Assembly (NCBI RefSeq): GCF_016107305.1
Contig: NZ_RCVR01000001.1
Location: 186,001 to 250,000 of the forward strand
Direction of reading: 5' to 3'
Length of the DNA: 64,000 bases
Source: Roseomonas sp. KE2513
GTDB lineage: Bacteria > Pseudomonadota > Alphaproteobacteria > Acetobacterales > Acetobacteraceae
Shown: positions 1 through 8,898 of the stretch, in pieces
Layout of the letters: the number at the start of each line of letters is the position of its first letter
Numbering within the stretch: position 1 is the first letter of the stretch
Position numbers and translations under genes: made by a program
The notes under the pieces: model-generated
What the model saw: the letters and a program-made list of their open reading frames with translations, nothing else
Databases searched by the model: none
What the model was told of the DNA's origin: nothing

Positions 1-36
1 AGTGGCCTCGCGGAGAAATCGGCGCAGCGCGCCCCC

Positions 37-1509
37 TCAGCCCTGCGCCGCCCCGCCCCTCCCATGCCCCGAGGCCGCCGCGCCCGCATCCTGCGGTAGC
101 CGTGCGGCGAAAGGCGCCGCCAGCAGCGGCGGCAAGGCCGCCCCGAGGAAGGCCATGGCGAAATCCGGCACCCCCGGCTCCGCCCGCCCCGCCAGCGCCG
201 CCGAGGCCGCGAGCCAGGACGCCCCCCAGGTCACGCCCAGCGCCATGGAAAGCTGCTGCGCCGTCCCCGCGATCGAGGTCGCCGCCGAGAGCTTCCCCGC
301 CGGGATATCCACGTAGCTCATGGCATTGGAGGCCGTGAACTGCAGGCTCCGCGCCAGCCCCCCGGCCGCCAGCACGACGAACACCGCCGCGAGCGGCCAG
401 GACGGATCGAAGGCCGAGCAGGCCGCCAGCGTCACCGCCACCACGACCGCGTTCCAGGTCAGCACGTTGCGGAAGCCGAAGTGCCGCAGCGCCGAGGTCG
501 TCATCGGCTTCATCGTGAAGGCGCCCAGCGCCGTCGCCAGCGTCACCATGCCCGACACCGTCGCCGAGGCCCCGAAGCCGAGCTGCAGGAACAGCGGCAG
601 CAGGAACGGCGCCGCCCCCGCCCCCACCCGGAACAGGCTTCCCGCCCCCACGCCCACCGCGAAGGTCGGGATGGAGAAGAGCCCGAGGTCGAGCGCCGGA
701 TGCGGCGCCCGCCGCGCCCAGCGCACCGCCGCCCAGCCCAGCGCCACCCCGAGGGCGAAGCCGAGCACCGAGAGCCATTCCGGCACCACCCCCCGCCCCA
801 CCGTCTCCGCCCCGAACATCAGCGCCGCCAGCGAGGCCCCGATCAGCGTCACCCCCACCAGGTCCAGCCGCGGCGGCCGCGCCTCGTCCGAGGCGGGCAC
901 GAAGCGCCAGACCATCAGCAGCCCGATCGCCGCGATCGGCAGGTTGATCCAGAACACCGCCCGCCAGGACACGTTGTCCGTCAGCAGCCCCCCGATCGGC
1001 GGCCCGAGGATCGGCCCCAGCAGCCCCGGCATCGAGAGCCAGGTCGTCGCCCGCACCATCTCCTCCGGCCGGATCCGCCGCATCAGCAGCAGCCGCGCGA
1101 CCGGCACCATCATCGCGCCGCCCAGCCCCTGAAGCACGCGCGACGCCACCAGCTCCCCCAACCCGCGCGAGAGGCCGCAGAGCATGGAGGCGAAGGCAAA
1201 CACCGCGATCGCCGCCATAAAGACCCGCTTCGCCCCGAAGCGGTCCGCCACCCAGCCCGAGACGGGGATGAACACCGTCAGCGCCACAAGATAGGAGGTG
1301 ATGGCCGCCGAGAGATGCAGCGGCTCCGTTCCCAGCTCCCGCGCCATGGTCGGCAGCGCGGTCGCGATAACGCTCGAATCGAGGTTCTGCATCAGCAGCG
1401 CCGAGGCGACGATCAGCGCCACCAGCCGCGTGTTCGCGGGCGGGCGCGGCACCGGGTCGCCCGCCGCGGCCGCCACCCCTTCAGCCGCGTCCAACCCCGA
1501 AACCGCCAC
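37..1509 (-). CDS. DHA2-family MFS multidrug efflux transporter
   Basis: Inner-membrane proton-driven efflux protein of the major facilitator superfamily, EmrB/QacA-like 14-helix branch, probably exporting drugs or other amphiphiles. The first helix carries the DHA2-type motif LDSSVIATALP and is followed by about thirteen further hydrophobic segments, with the MFS loop motif GWVADRFGAKR between helices 2 and 3. The frame is open upstream to 1620, but that extension is low-complexity Arg/Gly/Ala sequence. I prefer the GTG at 1509 (490 aa), preceded by a G-rich stretch; the start is uncertain. It reads away from the SDR gene and no membrane-fusion partner is visible. Substrate unknown. Confidence 0.85.
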   Translation of the reverse strand: MAVSGLDAAEGVAAAAGDPVPRPPANTRLVALIVASALLMQNLDSSVIATALPTMARELGTEPLHLSAAITSYLVALTVFIPVSGWVADRFGAKRVFMAAIAVFAFASMLCGLSRGLGELVASRVLQGLGGAMMVPVARLLLMRRIRPEEMVRATTWLSMPGLLGPILGPPIGGLLTDNVSWRAVFWINLPIAAIGLLMVWRFVPASDEARPPRLDLVGVTLIGASLAALMFGAETVGRGVVPEWLSVLGFALGVALGWAAVRWARRAPHPALDLGLFSIPTFAVGVGAGSLFRVGAGAAPFLLPLFLQLGFGASATVSGMVTLATALGAFTMKPMTTSALRHFGFRNVLTWNAVVVAVTLAACSAFDPSWPLAAVFVVLAAGGLARSLQFTASNAMSYVDIPAGKLSAATSIAGTAQQLSMALGVTWGASWLAASAALAGRAEPGVPDFAMAFLGAALPPLLAAPFAARLPQDAGAAASGHGRGGAAQG

Positions 1510-1692
1510 CCCGTCGCCCCCGCACGCCGCCCGGCCGGCGCCCTGGCCGAACCCTTGTCGCGTCCGTATTGCGCCCGGTCGGGCCCGCGCGAAACCCTGC
1601 ACGGGCGGGGCAGGCAACAAAAAGCCCGCGGGGCCGCCGGCATCCCGGCCTGCCCCGCGCCAACCCGCCCTCGCCCGGGCCGCCCGGCCGGC

Positions 1693-2406
1693 TCAGGCCC
1701 CGAAGCCGCCGTCGATCGTGTGCAGCGCCCCGGTCACGAAGCCGGCCTCCGGCCCGGTGAGGAAGGCCACCATGGCCGCCACCTCCTCCGGCCGCCCGTG
1801 GCGCTTCATCGGCATCATGCCGTACAGCATGTCCCGCAGCGGCCCGTCCGCCGGGTTCATGTCCGTGTCCACGGGCCCCGGCTGAACCGCATTCACCGTG
1901 ATCCCCCGAGGCCCGAAATCCCGCGCCAAGCCCCGGACCATTCCCTGCACGGCCGACTTCGTGAGCGCATAGGCCGCGACCCCCGGGAAGCCCACATGGT
2001 CACCGGTCACCGAGCCGATGACGACGATACGCCCGCCCTCCGGCATCCGCCGCGCCGCTTCCACCGCCGCGTGATAGGGCGCGTGGACGTTGATGCGGAA
2101 CATCCGGTCCACCTCGTCGGCATCCTGCTCCAGCGGGTCGCCGAACATCGCCACCCCGGCATTCACCACCAGCACGTCGAGCGGCCCGCTTTCCCGGACC
2201 CGCGCGACCACCGCCTCGCGGTCCGCGCTGTCCGTCTGCCCGGCCGTCGCGCCGGTCTCCGCCGCGATCTTCTCCGCCGCCTCGCGTGAGCCGGAGAAGG
2301 TGAAGCTCACCGCCGCTCCATCCGCCACCAGGCGCCGCACGATCGCCGCCCCGATCCCCCGGCTTCCGCCGAGCACCAGCGCGCGCTTGCCATCCAGTCC
2401 CGCCAT
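1693..2406 (-). CDS. SDR family oxidoreductase
   Basis: Cytosolic NAD(P)-dependent short-chain dehydrogenase/reductase of the classical type, 237 aa. The Rossmann motif GGSRGIGAAI is at the N-terminus, NAG lies in strand 4, the catalytic Ser is in the IGSVTG segment, and the YALTKSA segment supplies Tyr-x3-Lys. The C-terminal part (VQPGPVDTDMNP) fits the family. The start is the ATG at 2406 with AAGGAG about ten bases upstream; a TTG 21 bases earlier is less likely. It is divergent from a TetR regulator, which probably represses it. FabG-like in length, but its regulated context suggests an inducible stress or detoxification reductase; substrate unknown. Confidence 0.88.
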   Translation of the reverse strand: MAGLDGKRALVLGGSRGIGAAIVRRLVADGAAVSFTFSGSREAAEKIAAETGATAGQTDSADREAVVARVRESGPLDVLVVNAGVAMFGDPLEQDADEVDRMFRINVHAPYHAAVEAARRMPEGGRIVVIGSVTGDHVGFPGVAAYALTKSAVQGMVRGLARDFGPRGITVNAVQPGPVDTDMNPADGPLRDMLYGMMPMKRHGRPEEVAAMVAFLTGPEAGFVTGALHTIDGGFGA

Positions 2407-2417
2407 CGGCCTTCTCC

Positions 2418-2468
2418 TTGATACCAAATGTACCGTTCGCTACATAAAGCGGCACCCCCGGCCGTCAA
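2418..2468. promoter_or_regulatory. Overlapping divergent promoters with TetR-type operator
   Basis: Between the SDR and tetR starts lies the imperfect palindrome TGTA-N8-TACA (2429-2444; the inner CG/CG also matches), typical in size for a TetR operator. On the minus strand TTGACG (2463-2468) is separated by 16 bp from TATGTA (2441-2446), a good sigma-70 promoter for the SDR gene. On the plus strand TTGATA (2418-2423) is 17 bp from TACATA (2441-2446) and would drive tetR. The operator overlaps both -10 elements, so one bound dimer could shut both genes. Motifs are seen; the function is inferred. Confidence 0.6.
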
Positions 2469-2482
2469 GGCATTTTGTATCC

Positions 2483-3094
2483 ATGACTACAAATTCGTCG
2501 GGTCCCCCGCCGCGCCGCAGGGGACGCCCGCGCAAGTTCGATCCTGACCAGGCCGTCGCCACCGCGCAGGCCCTGTTCCTGGCGCGCGGCTACGACGCCC
2601 TGGGCGTCGCCGACATCACCGAGGCGCTCGGCATCAACCCGCCCAGCTTCTACGCCGCCTTCGGCAGCAAGGCCGGCCTCTTCGCCCGCGTGCTGGAGCG
2701 CTACAACCGCTGCAACGCGCTGCCGCTGGACACCCTCCTCAGCCCCGCCCGCCCGGTGGAGGAAGCCCTCGCCGCGCTGCTCGAGGACGCGGCCAACCGC
2801 TACGCCGCCGATGCCGCGAACCCCGCCGCCGGGGGATGCCTCGTGCTGGAAGGCCAGCGCTGCAACGACCCCACCGCGCGCGACGCCGCCAGCGCCCTGA
2901 ACGCCGCCGCGGTCGAGGCCATCCGCGCCTTCATCGCCGCCCGCCATCCCGCGCAGGCCGAGGCGCTGACCGACTACGTCGTGGCCGTCCTGACCGGCCT
3001 TTCCACCGCCGCGCGCGCCGGGCATGGCCGCGAACGACTGCTCGCCACCGCCGCGCTCGCGGAGCGGGCCGTCAGGGCCGCCCTCACACCCTGA
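2483..3094 (+). CDS. TetR/AcrR family transcriptional regulator
   Basis: One-component repressor, 203 aa. The N-terminus is a basic RRRGRPRKF arm followed by the TetR helix-turn-helix (residues about 15-60: ALFLARGYDALGVADITEALGINPPSFYAAFGSKAGLF). The C-terminal ligand domain has CLVLEGQRC and resembles the AefR/NemR-like subgroup. The start at 2483 is set by the arm and HTH; an upstream in-frame extension would run into the divergent gene. It probably controls its own expression and that of the neighbouring SDR through the palindrome between them. Inducer unknown. Confidence 0.9.
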   Translation: MTTNSSGPPPRRRGRPRKFDPDQAVATAQALFLARGYDALGVADITEALGINPPSFYAAFGSKAGLFARVLERYNRCNALPLDTLLSPARPVEEALAALLEDAANRYAADAANPAAGGCLVLEGQRCNDPTARDAASALNAAAVEAIRAFIAARHPAQAEALTDYVVAVLTGLSTAARAGHGRERLLATAALAERAVRAALTP

Positions 3095-3206
3095 CGCGTC
3101 CGCGCGGCGCACCCTTGCGCCGCGCATGTTCCCGCCGCGTGCAACCCCGCCCTGCGCGAGCCAGCCACGTCTTGCAACCGCCGGATCGCGCGCGCATTTT
3201 CCGGCG

Positions 3207-4013
3207 ATGGACCAGTCTGCCGGGGAATCCCGCCGCATCCCCCTCCACGCGCCCGAGGATTTCGAGGGCATGCGCCGCGCCGGCCGCCTCGCGGCCGAGT
3301 GCCTGGATATGATCACCCCTCATGTCCGCCCCGGCGTCACCACCGGCGCGCTGGACCAGCTCTGCCACGACTTCATGGTGGAGCGCGGCGCCGTGCCCGC
3401 TACCCTCGGCTACCGCGGCTACACGAAGTCCTCCTGCATCAGCATCAACCATGTCGTCTGCCATGGCATCCCCGGCGACCGCATGCTGGTGGAGGGCGAT
3501 GTCCTCAACATCGACGTCACCCCGCTGCTCGACGGCTGGCACGGCGACAGCTCGCGCATGTACGTGGCGGGCACGCCCTCCACGAAGGCGCGCCTGCTGA
3601 TGGACGTGACCTACGAGAGCCTCATGCGCGGCATCGCCGCCGTGAAGCCCGGCAATACCCTCGGCGACATCGGCCACGCCATCCAGACCTATGTCGAGAA
3701 GCACCGCTTCTCCGTCGTGCGCGACTTCTGCGGCCACGGCGTCGGCCGCAAGTTCCACGCGCCGCCGAACATCCTCCATTTCGGCCGCCCCGGCGAAGGC
3801 CCCACCCTCAAGCCAGGCATGTTCTTCACGATCGAGCCGATGGTGAATGCCGGCCGCCCCGAGGTGAAGGTGCTCGACGACGGCTGGACGGCCGTGACGC
3901 GGGACCGCTCCCTCTCCGCGCAGTTCGAGCACATGGTCGGCGTGACCGAAACCGGCTGCGAGATCTTCACCCTCTCCCCCGCCGGCCTGCACAAGCCGCC
4001 CTACGCGGCATGA
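3207..4013 (+). CDS. map: Type I methionyl aminopeptidase
   Basis: Removes the initiator methionine from nascent proteins; cytosolic two-metal enzyme, 268 aa. All five metal ligands are visible in family order: D103 (NIDVT), D114 (HGDSSR), H177 (CGHGVGRKFH), E210 (FTIEPM) and E241 (QFEHM), a constant +6 offset from the E. coli enzyme. The catalytic His of the ISINHVVCHGIP segment is present. The ATG at 3207 gives the usual length, although the frame is open further upstream. Its stop overlaps the next start in ATGA, so it is translationally coupled to the carbonic anhydrase. Confidence 0.96.
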   Translation: MDQSAGESRRIPLHAPEDFEGMRRAGRLAAECLDMITPHVRPGVTTGALDQLCHDFMVERGAVPATLGYRGYTKSSCISINHVVCHGIPGDRMLVEGDVLNIDVTPLLDGWHGDSSRMYVAGTPSTKARLLMDVTYESLMRGIAAVKPGNTLGDIGHAIQTYVEKHRFSVVRDFCGHGVGRKFHAPPNILHFGRPGEGPTLKPGMFFTIEPMVNAGRPEVKVLDDGWTAVTRDRSLSAQFEHMVGVTETGCEIFTLSPAGLHKPPYAA

Positions 4014-4678
4014 GCGGCCGGCAGGCTATTCCCTCCCGCCTCGCAGAGGGCTACCGCGGCTTCCGCCACACCCGCTTCCGCCGGGAGCGCGACCATTACG
4101 CGCGCCTGGCCGAGGCCGGCCAGCAGCCCACCACGCTCATGATCGCCTGCGTGGACAGCCGCGTGGCGCCAGAGGTCGTCTTCGACGCCGACCCCGGCGA
4201 GATGCTGGTGGTCCGCAACGTCGCCAACCTCGTCCCGCCCTACCAGCCGGACGCGAACTACCACGGCACCTCGGCCGCCATCGAATTCGCGGTGCGCCAG
4301 CTCAAGGTCCAGCACATCGTCGTCTGCGGCCACGCCTCCTGCGGCGGCATCAACGCCTTCCGCCAGAACCACCTCAACGGGGTGGACATCCGCGACGGCG
4401 ACTTCGTGGCCCAGTGGATGGAAATCGCCGCCCCCGCCACCCGCCTAGCCCTGACCTGCGACGGCGTGGACCCGCTGCAGGACCAGACGGCCATGGAGCG
4501 CGCCGCCATCCGCCAGTCGCTCGCCAACCTCCGCACCTTCCCCTGGCTGGCGGCACGCGAGGGCGCGGACGAGCTCTCCCTCCACGGCCTCTGGTTCGAC
4601 GTGGCCGACGGCACCCTCTGCGTGCTGGACGAGGCTAGCGGCGGCTTCACCGCCCTCGAGGACCCGCTCGCCGTCTGA
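4010..4678 (+). CDS. Beta-class carbonic anhydrase
   Basis: Interconverts CO2 and bicarbonate; zinc enzyme of 222 aa. Zinc ligands and the active-site dyad are visible: C47 and D49-x-R51 in CVDSR, H108 and C111 in CGHASCGG. The GLWFDVADGTL segment near the C-terminus is typical of the family. The start is the ATG overlapping the map stop (ATGA). It probably supplies bicarbonate to carboxylases and to the purine pathway. No signal peptide, so cytosolic. Confidence 0.95.
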   Translation: MSGRQAIPSRLAEGYRGFRHTRFRRERDHYARLAEAGQQPTTLMIACVDSRVAPEVVFDADPGEMLVVRNVANLVPPYQPDANYHGTSAAIEFAVRQLKVQHIVVCGHASCGGINAFRQNHLNGVDIRDGDFVAQWMEIAAPATRLALTCDGVDPLQDQTAMERAAIRQSLANLRTFPWLAAREGADELSLHGLWFDVADGTLCVLDEASGGFTALEDPLAV

Positions 4679-4686
4679 GGGGCGCG

Positions 4687-5235
4687 TCACCGCTCCTGCT
4701 GCGCCTCGATCTCGTCCAGCACCGCCTCCGGCGAGACGTTCCGCCCCACCTCCTGGATCTCCGGGTCGGCCGCCACCCGCACGTCCAGCCGTTCCGCAAT
4801 CTTCACCACCACCTCCGACAGCTTCGTTAGCTCGTGCTCCGCCAGCAGGCTGATCTGCAGGTCCAGGTCCGCCCGCTTGTCCGCCGCCGCCGCCATCCGG
4901 TTCTGGCTGATCAGCACAAAGGTCGAGAGGAAGATCGCCTCCACCGACGCCTCCATCGCGAGGATTACGAAGGAGGGGTCGAACTTCGGCACCCCCGGCA
5001 CCAGCCCGAGATTCACCGAGATCCAGGCCCCGTAAAAGGCCAGGTGCAGGTAGACGAAGCGCATGCTGCCGGTGAAGGCGGTGATCGCCCCCGCGACCCG
5101 CTCCTCCCGCGTTGCCGCCGCCGCCTCCGCCCGGCGCCGCTCCTCCAGGGCCGCGATGTTGCGGCGAAGGGACCTGTTCAGGCTGTTCGGATTCAGTTTC
5201 GGCAAGGTCGGCGTTGCCTCGGCCACCATCTCCAT
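4687..5235 (-). CDS. DUF1003 family membrane protein
   Basis: Small inner-membrane protein of unknown function, 182 aa. Two membrane segments (about residues 58-78 and 88-110) are followed by the family hallmark ISQNRMAAAADKRADLD and a charged, probably helical C-terminal tail. A Glu/Arg-rich stretch precedes the first helix. Two in-frame ATGs (5235 and 5229) share the GGAGG upstream; I chose the outer one. It is convergent with the carbonic anhydrase gene only 8 bp away and divergent from the histidine kinase. Confidence 0.82.
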   Translation of the reverse strand: MEMVAEATPTLPKLNPNSLNRSLRRNIAALEERRRAEAAAATREERVAGAITAFTGSMRFVYLHLAFYGAWISVNLGLVPGVPKFDPSFVILAMEASVEAIFLSTFVLISQNRMAAAADKRADLDLQISLLAEHELTKLSEVVVKIAERLDVRVAADPEIQEVGRNVSPEAVLDEIEAQQER

Positions 5236-5597
5236 CTCCCCTCCGCCCGGCCCGCGCCCGGGCCTTTCACGGAAACCTAACGCCCGGGCCTCCCCCAAGG
5301 TCCCCCTGCACCGCGTCATGGCACCCGCGTTCCGCTCCTCGAAGCAGCCGCGGCGCCAGCACGAAACGGTGAATACACCTCGCGCCTGCGACGGTGCCTT
5401 ACTGAGAAATGACCGTCGATCCCTTGGGCGGCCCTGCACGGGGCCCTCCCAAAAGCGAGGCGAAGTGGCTGCCCCCGGTGGAAACGCCCCCCACGCGGTC
5501 GGATGGTTGGCCTCCAAACCTTCTCGGCGCCTCCGCGATCACCCGCTCCCTCGCCTTCCCCGCCCTCCTCGTCGGGAGGGGCCCCAGCCTGCTCGCC
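5236..5597. other. Intergenic region without a recognisable gene
   Basis: About 360 bases between the DUF1003 gene and the preferred histidine-kinase start. The kinase frame is open through part of it (from 5409), but the encoded peptide is Pro/Arg-rich and unlike a domain. No clear promoter, RNA gene or repeat was found. Confidence 0.4.
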
Positions 5598-6860
5598 ATG
5601 AGCACCCCCTTCCACCGCCTGCTCGCCCCCGATCCCGAAGGCACGCCCTTCCCCGCCCCTTTCGCCGCCGCCCTCACCCGCGCCCTGGGCGGCGAGACCG
5701 TCCTCCTCCCGAACTTCTCCTTTCCCGTTCCGAGCGGGGCAGGAGGCCGCTTCGACATCAGCCTCGGCCCGCTCCGCGACGAGGCCGACGCCGTCCTCGC
5801 CGCCTTCGTCCTCCTCCTCCCTACCCGGTCCGAACCGTCATCGCGCCCGGAGGATCCCGCCTTCCGCACCGTGGCAGAGGGCGTTCCCCTCCTCGTCTGG
5901 CGCGCCAGCGCCGATGGCCGCTGGAGTTGGGCGGGCCCGCAATGGACCCGCTTCACCGGCCAGACCGAGACGGAAAGCCTCGGCGAGGGCTGGCTCGCCC
6001 CCGTCCACCCCGAGGACCGCCCAGCCGCCCTCCGCGCCTGGGAGGAGGCCGCCGCCGCCGGCCGCCTGGAGGTGGAACTCCGCATCCGCCGCGCCGCAGA
6101 CGGCCGCCATGCTTGGCACATGATCCGCGCCGCACCCCTGTACGACGAGGCCGGCGCCCTCGCCGAGTGGGTCGGCACCACCACCGACATCCACGAGATG
6201 AAGCAGCGCCAGCAGCTTCAGGATCTTGTGGTGTCGGAGCTGCAGCACCGCACCCGCAACCTCCTCGCCCTCGTCCGCTCCCTCGCGCGGAAGACGCTCA
6301 GCGCCAGCCGCTCCACCGAGGTCTTCGAGCGGGATTTCCACCGCCGTCTCGACGCCCTCGCCCGCGCCCAGGCGCTCGCCTCCCGCTCTCCCGAGGGCCA
6401 TGCCGCCTTCGACCAGATCCTCGCCGCCGAACTTGCCGCCCACGCCCACGGCCGGAGCGCGCAGGTGGAAACGGGTGGCCCCTCCGGCATCATGCTCGGT
6501 GCGAATGCCGTCCAGATCCTGGCTCTCGTCCTGCACGAGCTGGCGACAAACGCGGTGAAGCACGGCGCTCTCAGTCAGCCCGCCGCCCGCCTCACCATCC
6601 GCTGGCGCCTCCACCCGCAAGGCACCCACAGCCCGCCAGCGGAATCCGAAGCCGCCCACCTGAAGGTAGAGTGGCGCGAGAGCGGCGTCCGTATGCCGCA
6701 GGATCCCGCCCCCTCCCGCGACGGAGGGTACGGGCGCGAGCTGATCGAGCGCGCCCTGCCCTATCAGCTCGGCGCGTGCACGAGCTTCACCCTCGGGCCC
6801 GACGGCGTTCGCTGCACGATCGAGCTGCCCGTCCTCCCCCAGGCCGCCGAACCGGCCTGA
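5598..6860 (+). CDS. HWE-family sensor histidine kinase with PAS domain
   Basis: Cytosolic signal-transducing kinase, 420 aa from the ATG at 5598 (the frame opens at 5409, so the start is uncertain). A PAS/PAC domain (about residues 85-205; WRASADGRWSWAGPQWTRFTG ... VGTTTDI) senses an unknown cue. The phospho-acceptor H217 lies in ELQHRTRN, followed by an HWE-type ATPase domain with HELATNAVKHGALS and the diagnostic W-x-E in VEWRESG. No membrane segment is evident. This kinase class often feeds alphaproteobacterial general-stress or light signalling, but no response regulator lies next to it, so it is an orphan here. Confidence 0.88.
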   Translation: MSTPFHRLLAPDPEGTPFPAPFAAALTRALGGETVLLPNFSFPVPSGAGGRFDISLGPLRDEADAVLAAFVLLLPTRSEPSSRPEDPAFRTVAEGVPLLVWRASADGRWSWAGPQWTRFTGQTETESLGEGWLAPVHPEDRPAALRAWEEAAAAGRLEVELRIRRAADGRHAWHMIRAAPLYDEAGALAEWVGTTTDIHEMKQRQQLQDLVVSELQHRTRNLLALVRSLARKTLSASRSTEVFERDFHRRLDALARAQALASRSPEGHAAFDQILAAELAAHAHGRSAQVETGGPSGIMLGANAVQILALVLHELATNAVKHGALSQPAARLTIRWRLHPQGTHSPPAESEAAHLKVEWRESGVRMPQDPAPSRDGGYGRELIERALPYQLGACTSFTLGPDGVRCTIELPVLPQAAEPA

Positions 6861-6951
6861 CGGACCGGCGGCAGCAGCGCCACCCACCGCGCGGTGGACA
6901 ATCCCCCGTGCCGCGCCACATCCTGCCCAGGCACGACAAAAGGATTCGCCC

Positions 6952-7797
6952 TTGGCCGCCGGTTCAGGCCTCGAGGAAGCGAGCGGTTCCTTCGCCTCCC
7001 TCTTCGACGCCGCCTCACAGGGCGGCCTGTCCCCAGCCGGCCCCGCAAAGGGCGCGGCCCTGCGGGAAGGCGTGCCCCGCGCCAGGACCGCCCGCCCCCG
7101 CGCCACGACGGAGAACCCGCCCGCCGCGCCTGGCCCCGAGGGACACCGCAAGCGCCTCCGCGACAAGCTCCTCCGCGCCGGGCCCGACGCCCTCGCGGAC
7201 TACGAGCTGCTGGAGATGCTCCTCTTCCTCGCCCTGCCGCGGGTGGACACCAAGCCCCATGCGAAGCGCCTGATCGCCCGCTTCGGCAGCTTCGCCGGCG
7301 CCATCAGCGCGCCCGAGAGCGAGCTGCGCCTGGTGGAAGGCATCGGCGAAACGGCCGTCGCCGCCCTCCGCCTCGTCCAGGCCGCCTCCATCCGCCTCCT
7401 CGCGGAGGAGGTGCGCGAGGCCCCCATCCTCAGCAATGGCGAGCGCCTCACCGCCTATCTCACCGCCGCACTCGCGCGCGAGACGGTGGAGCAGTTCCGC
7501 GTCCTCTTCCTCGACAGCAAGAACCGCCTCCTCGCCGACGAGGCCCTCGCCCGCGGCACGGTCAACCACACGCCGGTCTACCCGCGGGAGGTGGTCAAGC
7601 GCTCCCTCGAACTCGGCGCCACCGCCCTCATCCTCGTCCACAACCACCCCTCGGGCGACCCCACCCCGTCGCGCGCCGATATCGAGATGACGGCCGAGAT
7701 CGCCTCCGGGGCCGCCACCCTCGGCATCGCGGTCCACGACCACATCATCGTCGGCAACGGCCGCCACCTCTCCTTTCGGCGCGAAGGCCTGCTCTGA
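6952..7797 (+). CDS. radC: RadC family JAB-domain protein
   Basis: RadC-like protein with a C-terminal JAB/MPN metalloprotease-type fold; despite the name its biochemical role is unsettled. An N-terminal helix-hairpin-helix-like region (LLEMLLFLALPRVDTKPHAKRLI ... LVEGIGETAV) is followed by the MPN+ metal motif in ILVHNHPSGDPTPSRADIEMT, with the preceding Glu in the LFLDSKN...DEALARGTVNH stretch. The first usable start is a TTG at 6952 with AAAAGG upstream (281 aa), giving about 40 residues of low-complexity leader. No mobile-element neighbours are seen. Confidence 0.88.
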   Translation: MAAGSGLEEASGSFASLFDAASQGGLSPAGPAKGAALREGVPRARTARPRATTENPPAAPGPEGHRKRLRDKLLRAGPDALADYELLEMLLFLALPRVDTKPHAKRLIARFGSFAGAISAPESELRLVEGIGETAVAALRLVQAASIRLLAEEVREAPILSNGERLTAYLTAALARETVEQFRVLFLDSKNRLLADEALARGTVNHTPVYPREVVKRSLELGATALILVHNHPSGDPTPSRADIEMTAEIASGAATLGIAVHDHIIVGNGRHLSFRREGLL

Positions 7798-7859
7798 CGC
7801 GGCGGCCCCTCGCGAAGGGGTTGGTTGACCTCCCCGCCCCGCGATCCCACCGTAACGGT

Positions 7860-8840
7860 ATGCGCGCCCCCCTCGCCGTGGTTCTCCCCGCCCTCCTCCT
7901 CGCCGCGGCACCGGTCATGGCCCAGCTGGTGCCGGACCCCGGCAAGCCACCGGCCGCTGGCGCCCCCCAGGCCAGCCCTCGCGGCTCCCCGGGAGCTGGA
8001 GCGCAGGTCGGGCCAACCCAGCCCGCCACACCGCAGCCGGGCCAGCCCGGCCTCGCCGGCAAGCCCCCGCCGCTCTACGACATGCCGGACCCGGCCCCGC
8101 GCCGCGCCGGCCCGCCCTCCCGTCCCGGCCCGCAGCCCGCACCGCCCGCGGGCGTGCCCTCCGGCAAGCCCCCGCCGCTCGCCCCGGGTGAGGCCCCCGC
8201 TGCCCCGCAGCGCGAGGTCTCCACCGGCACCGGCTTCATCATCGGCGAGCGCCAGGCGCTGACCAACGACCACGTCGTGCGCGAGTGCCGCACCGTCCGC
8301 GCCCGCAACGCGGAGGGCCGCGACATCGCCGTCACCGTCCGCGCCCGCGACGCCAACCGCGACCTCGCCCTGCTGGAATTCCGCGAGCCCGCCGGCCCGC
8401 CCCTCACCTTCCGCAACGGCCCCGACGTCCGCCGCGGCGAATCCGTGATGACCTACGGCTTCCCCCTTGCCGGCATGCTCGCCTCCGACCCGACGCTGAC
8501 CACCGGCGACGTCTCCGCGCTCGCCGGCCTTGCCAACAACCGCATGCACTTCCAAATCAGCGCGCCCGTGCAGCCCGGCAATTCCGGCGGCCCGCTGCTC
8601 GACCTCTCCGGCAACGTCGTCGGCATCATCACCAGCAAGCTGAACGCCCAGCGCGTGGCCCAGCGCATCGGCGACATCCCACAGAACGTAAACTTCGCGG
8701 TAAAGGGCGAGGAGATTCTCGCCTTCCTGCGGGAGAACCGCGTCCGCCCCCGCACCGCCAGCAGCGGCGCCCCGCACACGGCGGTGGAGGTCGGCGAGAC
8801 CGTCCACCCCTCCGTCCTCTTCATGCGCTGCCTCGGCTAA
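7860..8840 (+). CDS. Exported trypsin-like serine protease
   Basis: Secreted or periplasmic S1C-type (Deg-like) protease, 326 aa. Residues 1-21 form a signal peptide (cleavage after VMA), then about 95 residues of Pro/Gly-rich linker with two copies of a GKPPPL unit. The protease domain follows (about 120-295): catalytic H138 (TNDHVV), D168 (NRDLALLEF) and S242 (QPGNSGGPLLD). There is no PDZ domain, so it is shorter than DegP. The ATG at 7860 is set by the signal peptide; no good Shine-Dalgarno is visible. Probably envelope quality control. Confidence 0.88.
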   Translation: MRAPLAVVLPALLLAAAPVMAQLVPDPGKPPAAGAPQASPRGSPGAGAQVGPTQPATPQPGQPGLAGKPPPLYDMPDPAPRRAGPPSRPGPQPAPPAGVPSGKPPPLAPGEAPAAPQREVSTGTGFIIGERQALTNDHVVRECRTVRARNAEGRDIAVTVRARDANRDLALLEFREPAGPPLTFRNGPDVRRGESVMTYGFPLAGMLASDPTLTTGDVSALAGLANNRMHFQISAPVQPGNSGGPLLDLSGNVVGIITSKLNAQRVAQRIGDIPQNVNFAVKGEEILAFLRENRVRPRTASSGAPHTAVEVGETVHPSVLFMRCLG

Positions 8841-8871
8841 CACCCGCGCCGCGCCGGCCGCGGCACGGCCT

Positions 8872-8898
8872 CCCTTCAGAAGCACCGCTCTGAAAGGG
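8872..8898. terminator. Hairpin after the protease gene
   Basis: CCCTTCAGA (8872-8880) pairs with TCTGAAAGGG (8889-8898) with one bulged A and an 8-base loop, about 30 bases after the protease stop. No T-run follows, so it may be a processing or weak termination structure. It abuts the transporter remnant. Confidence 0.35.

Noticed and set aside
37-1620. Long N-terminal extension of the first MFS transporter
   Set aside because: Residues before the GTG at 1509 are Arg/Gly/Ala low-complexity sequence with no homology to the family; the internal start is preferred.
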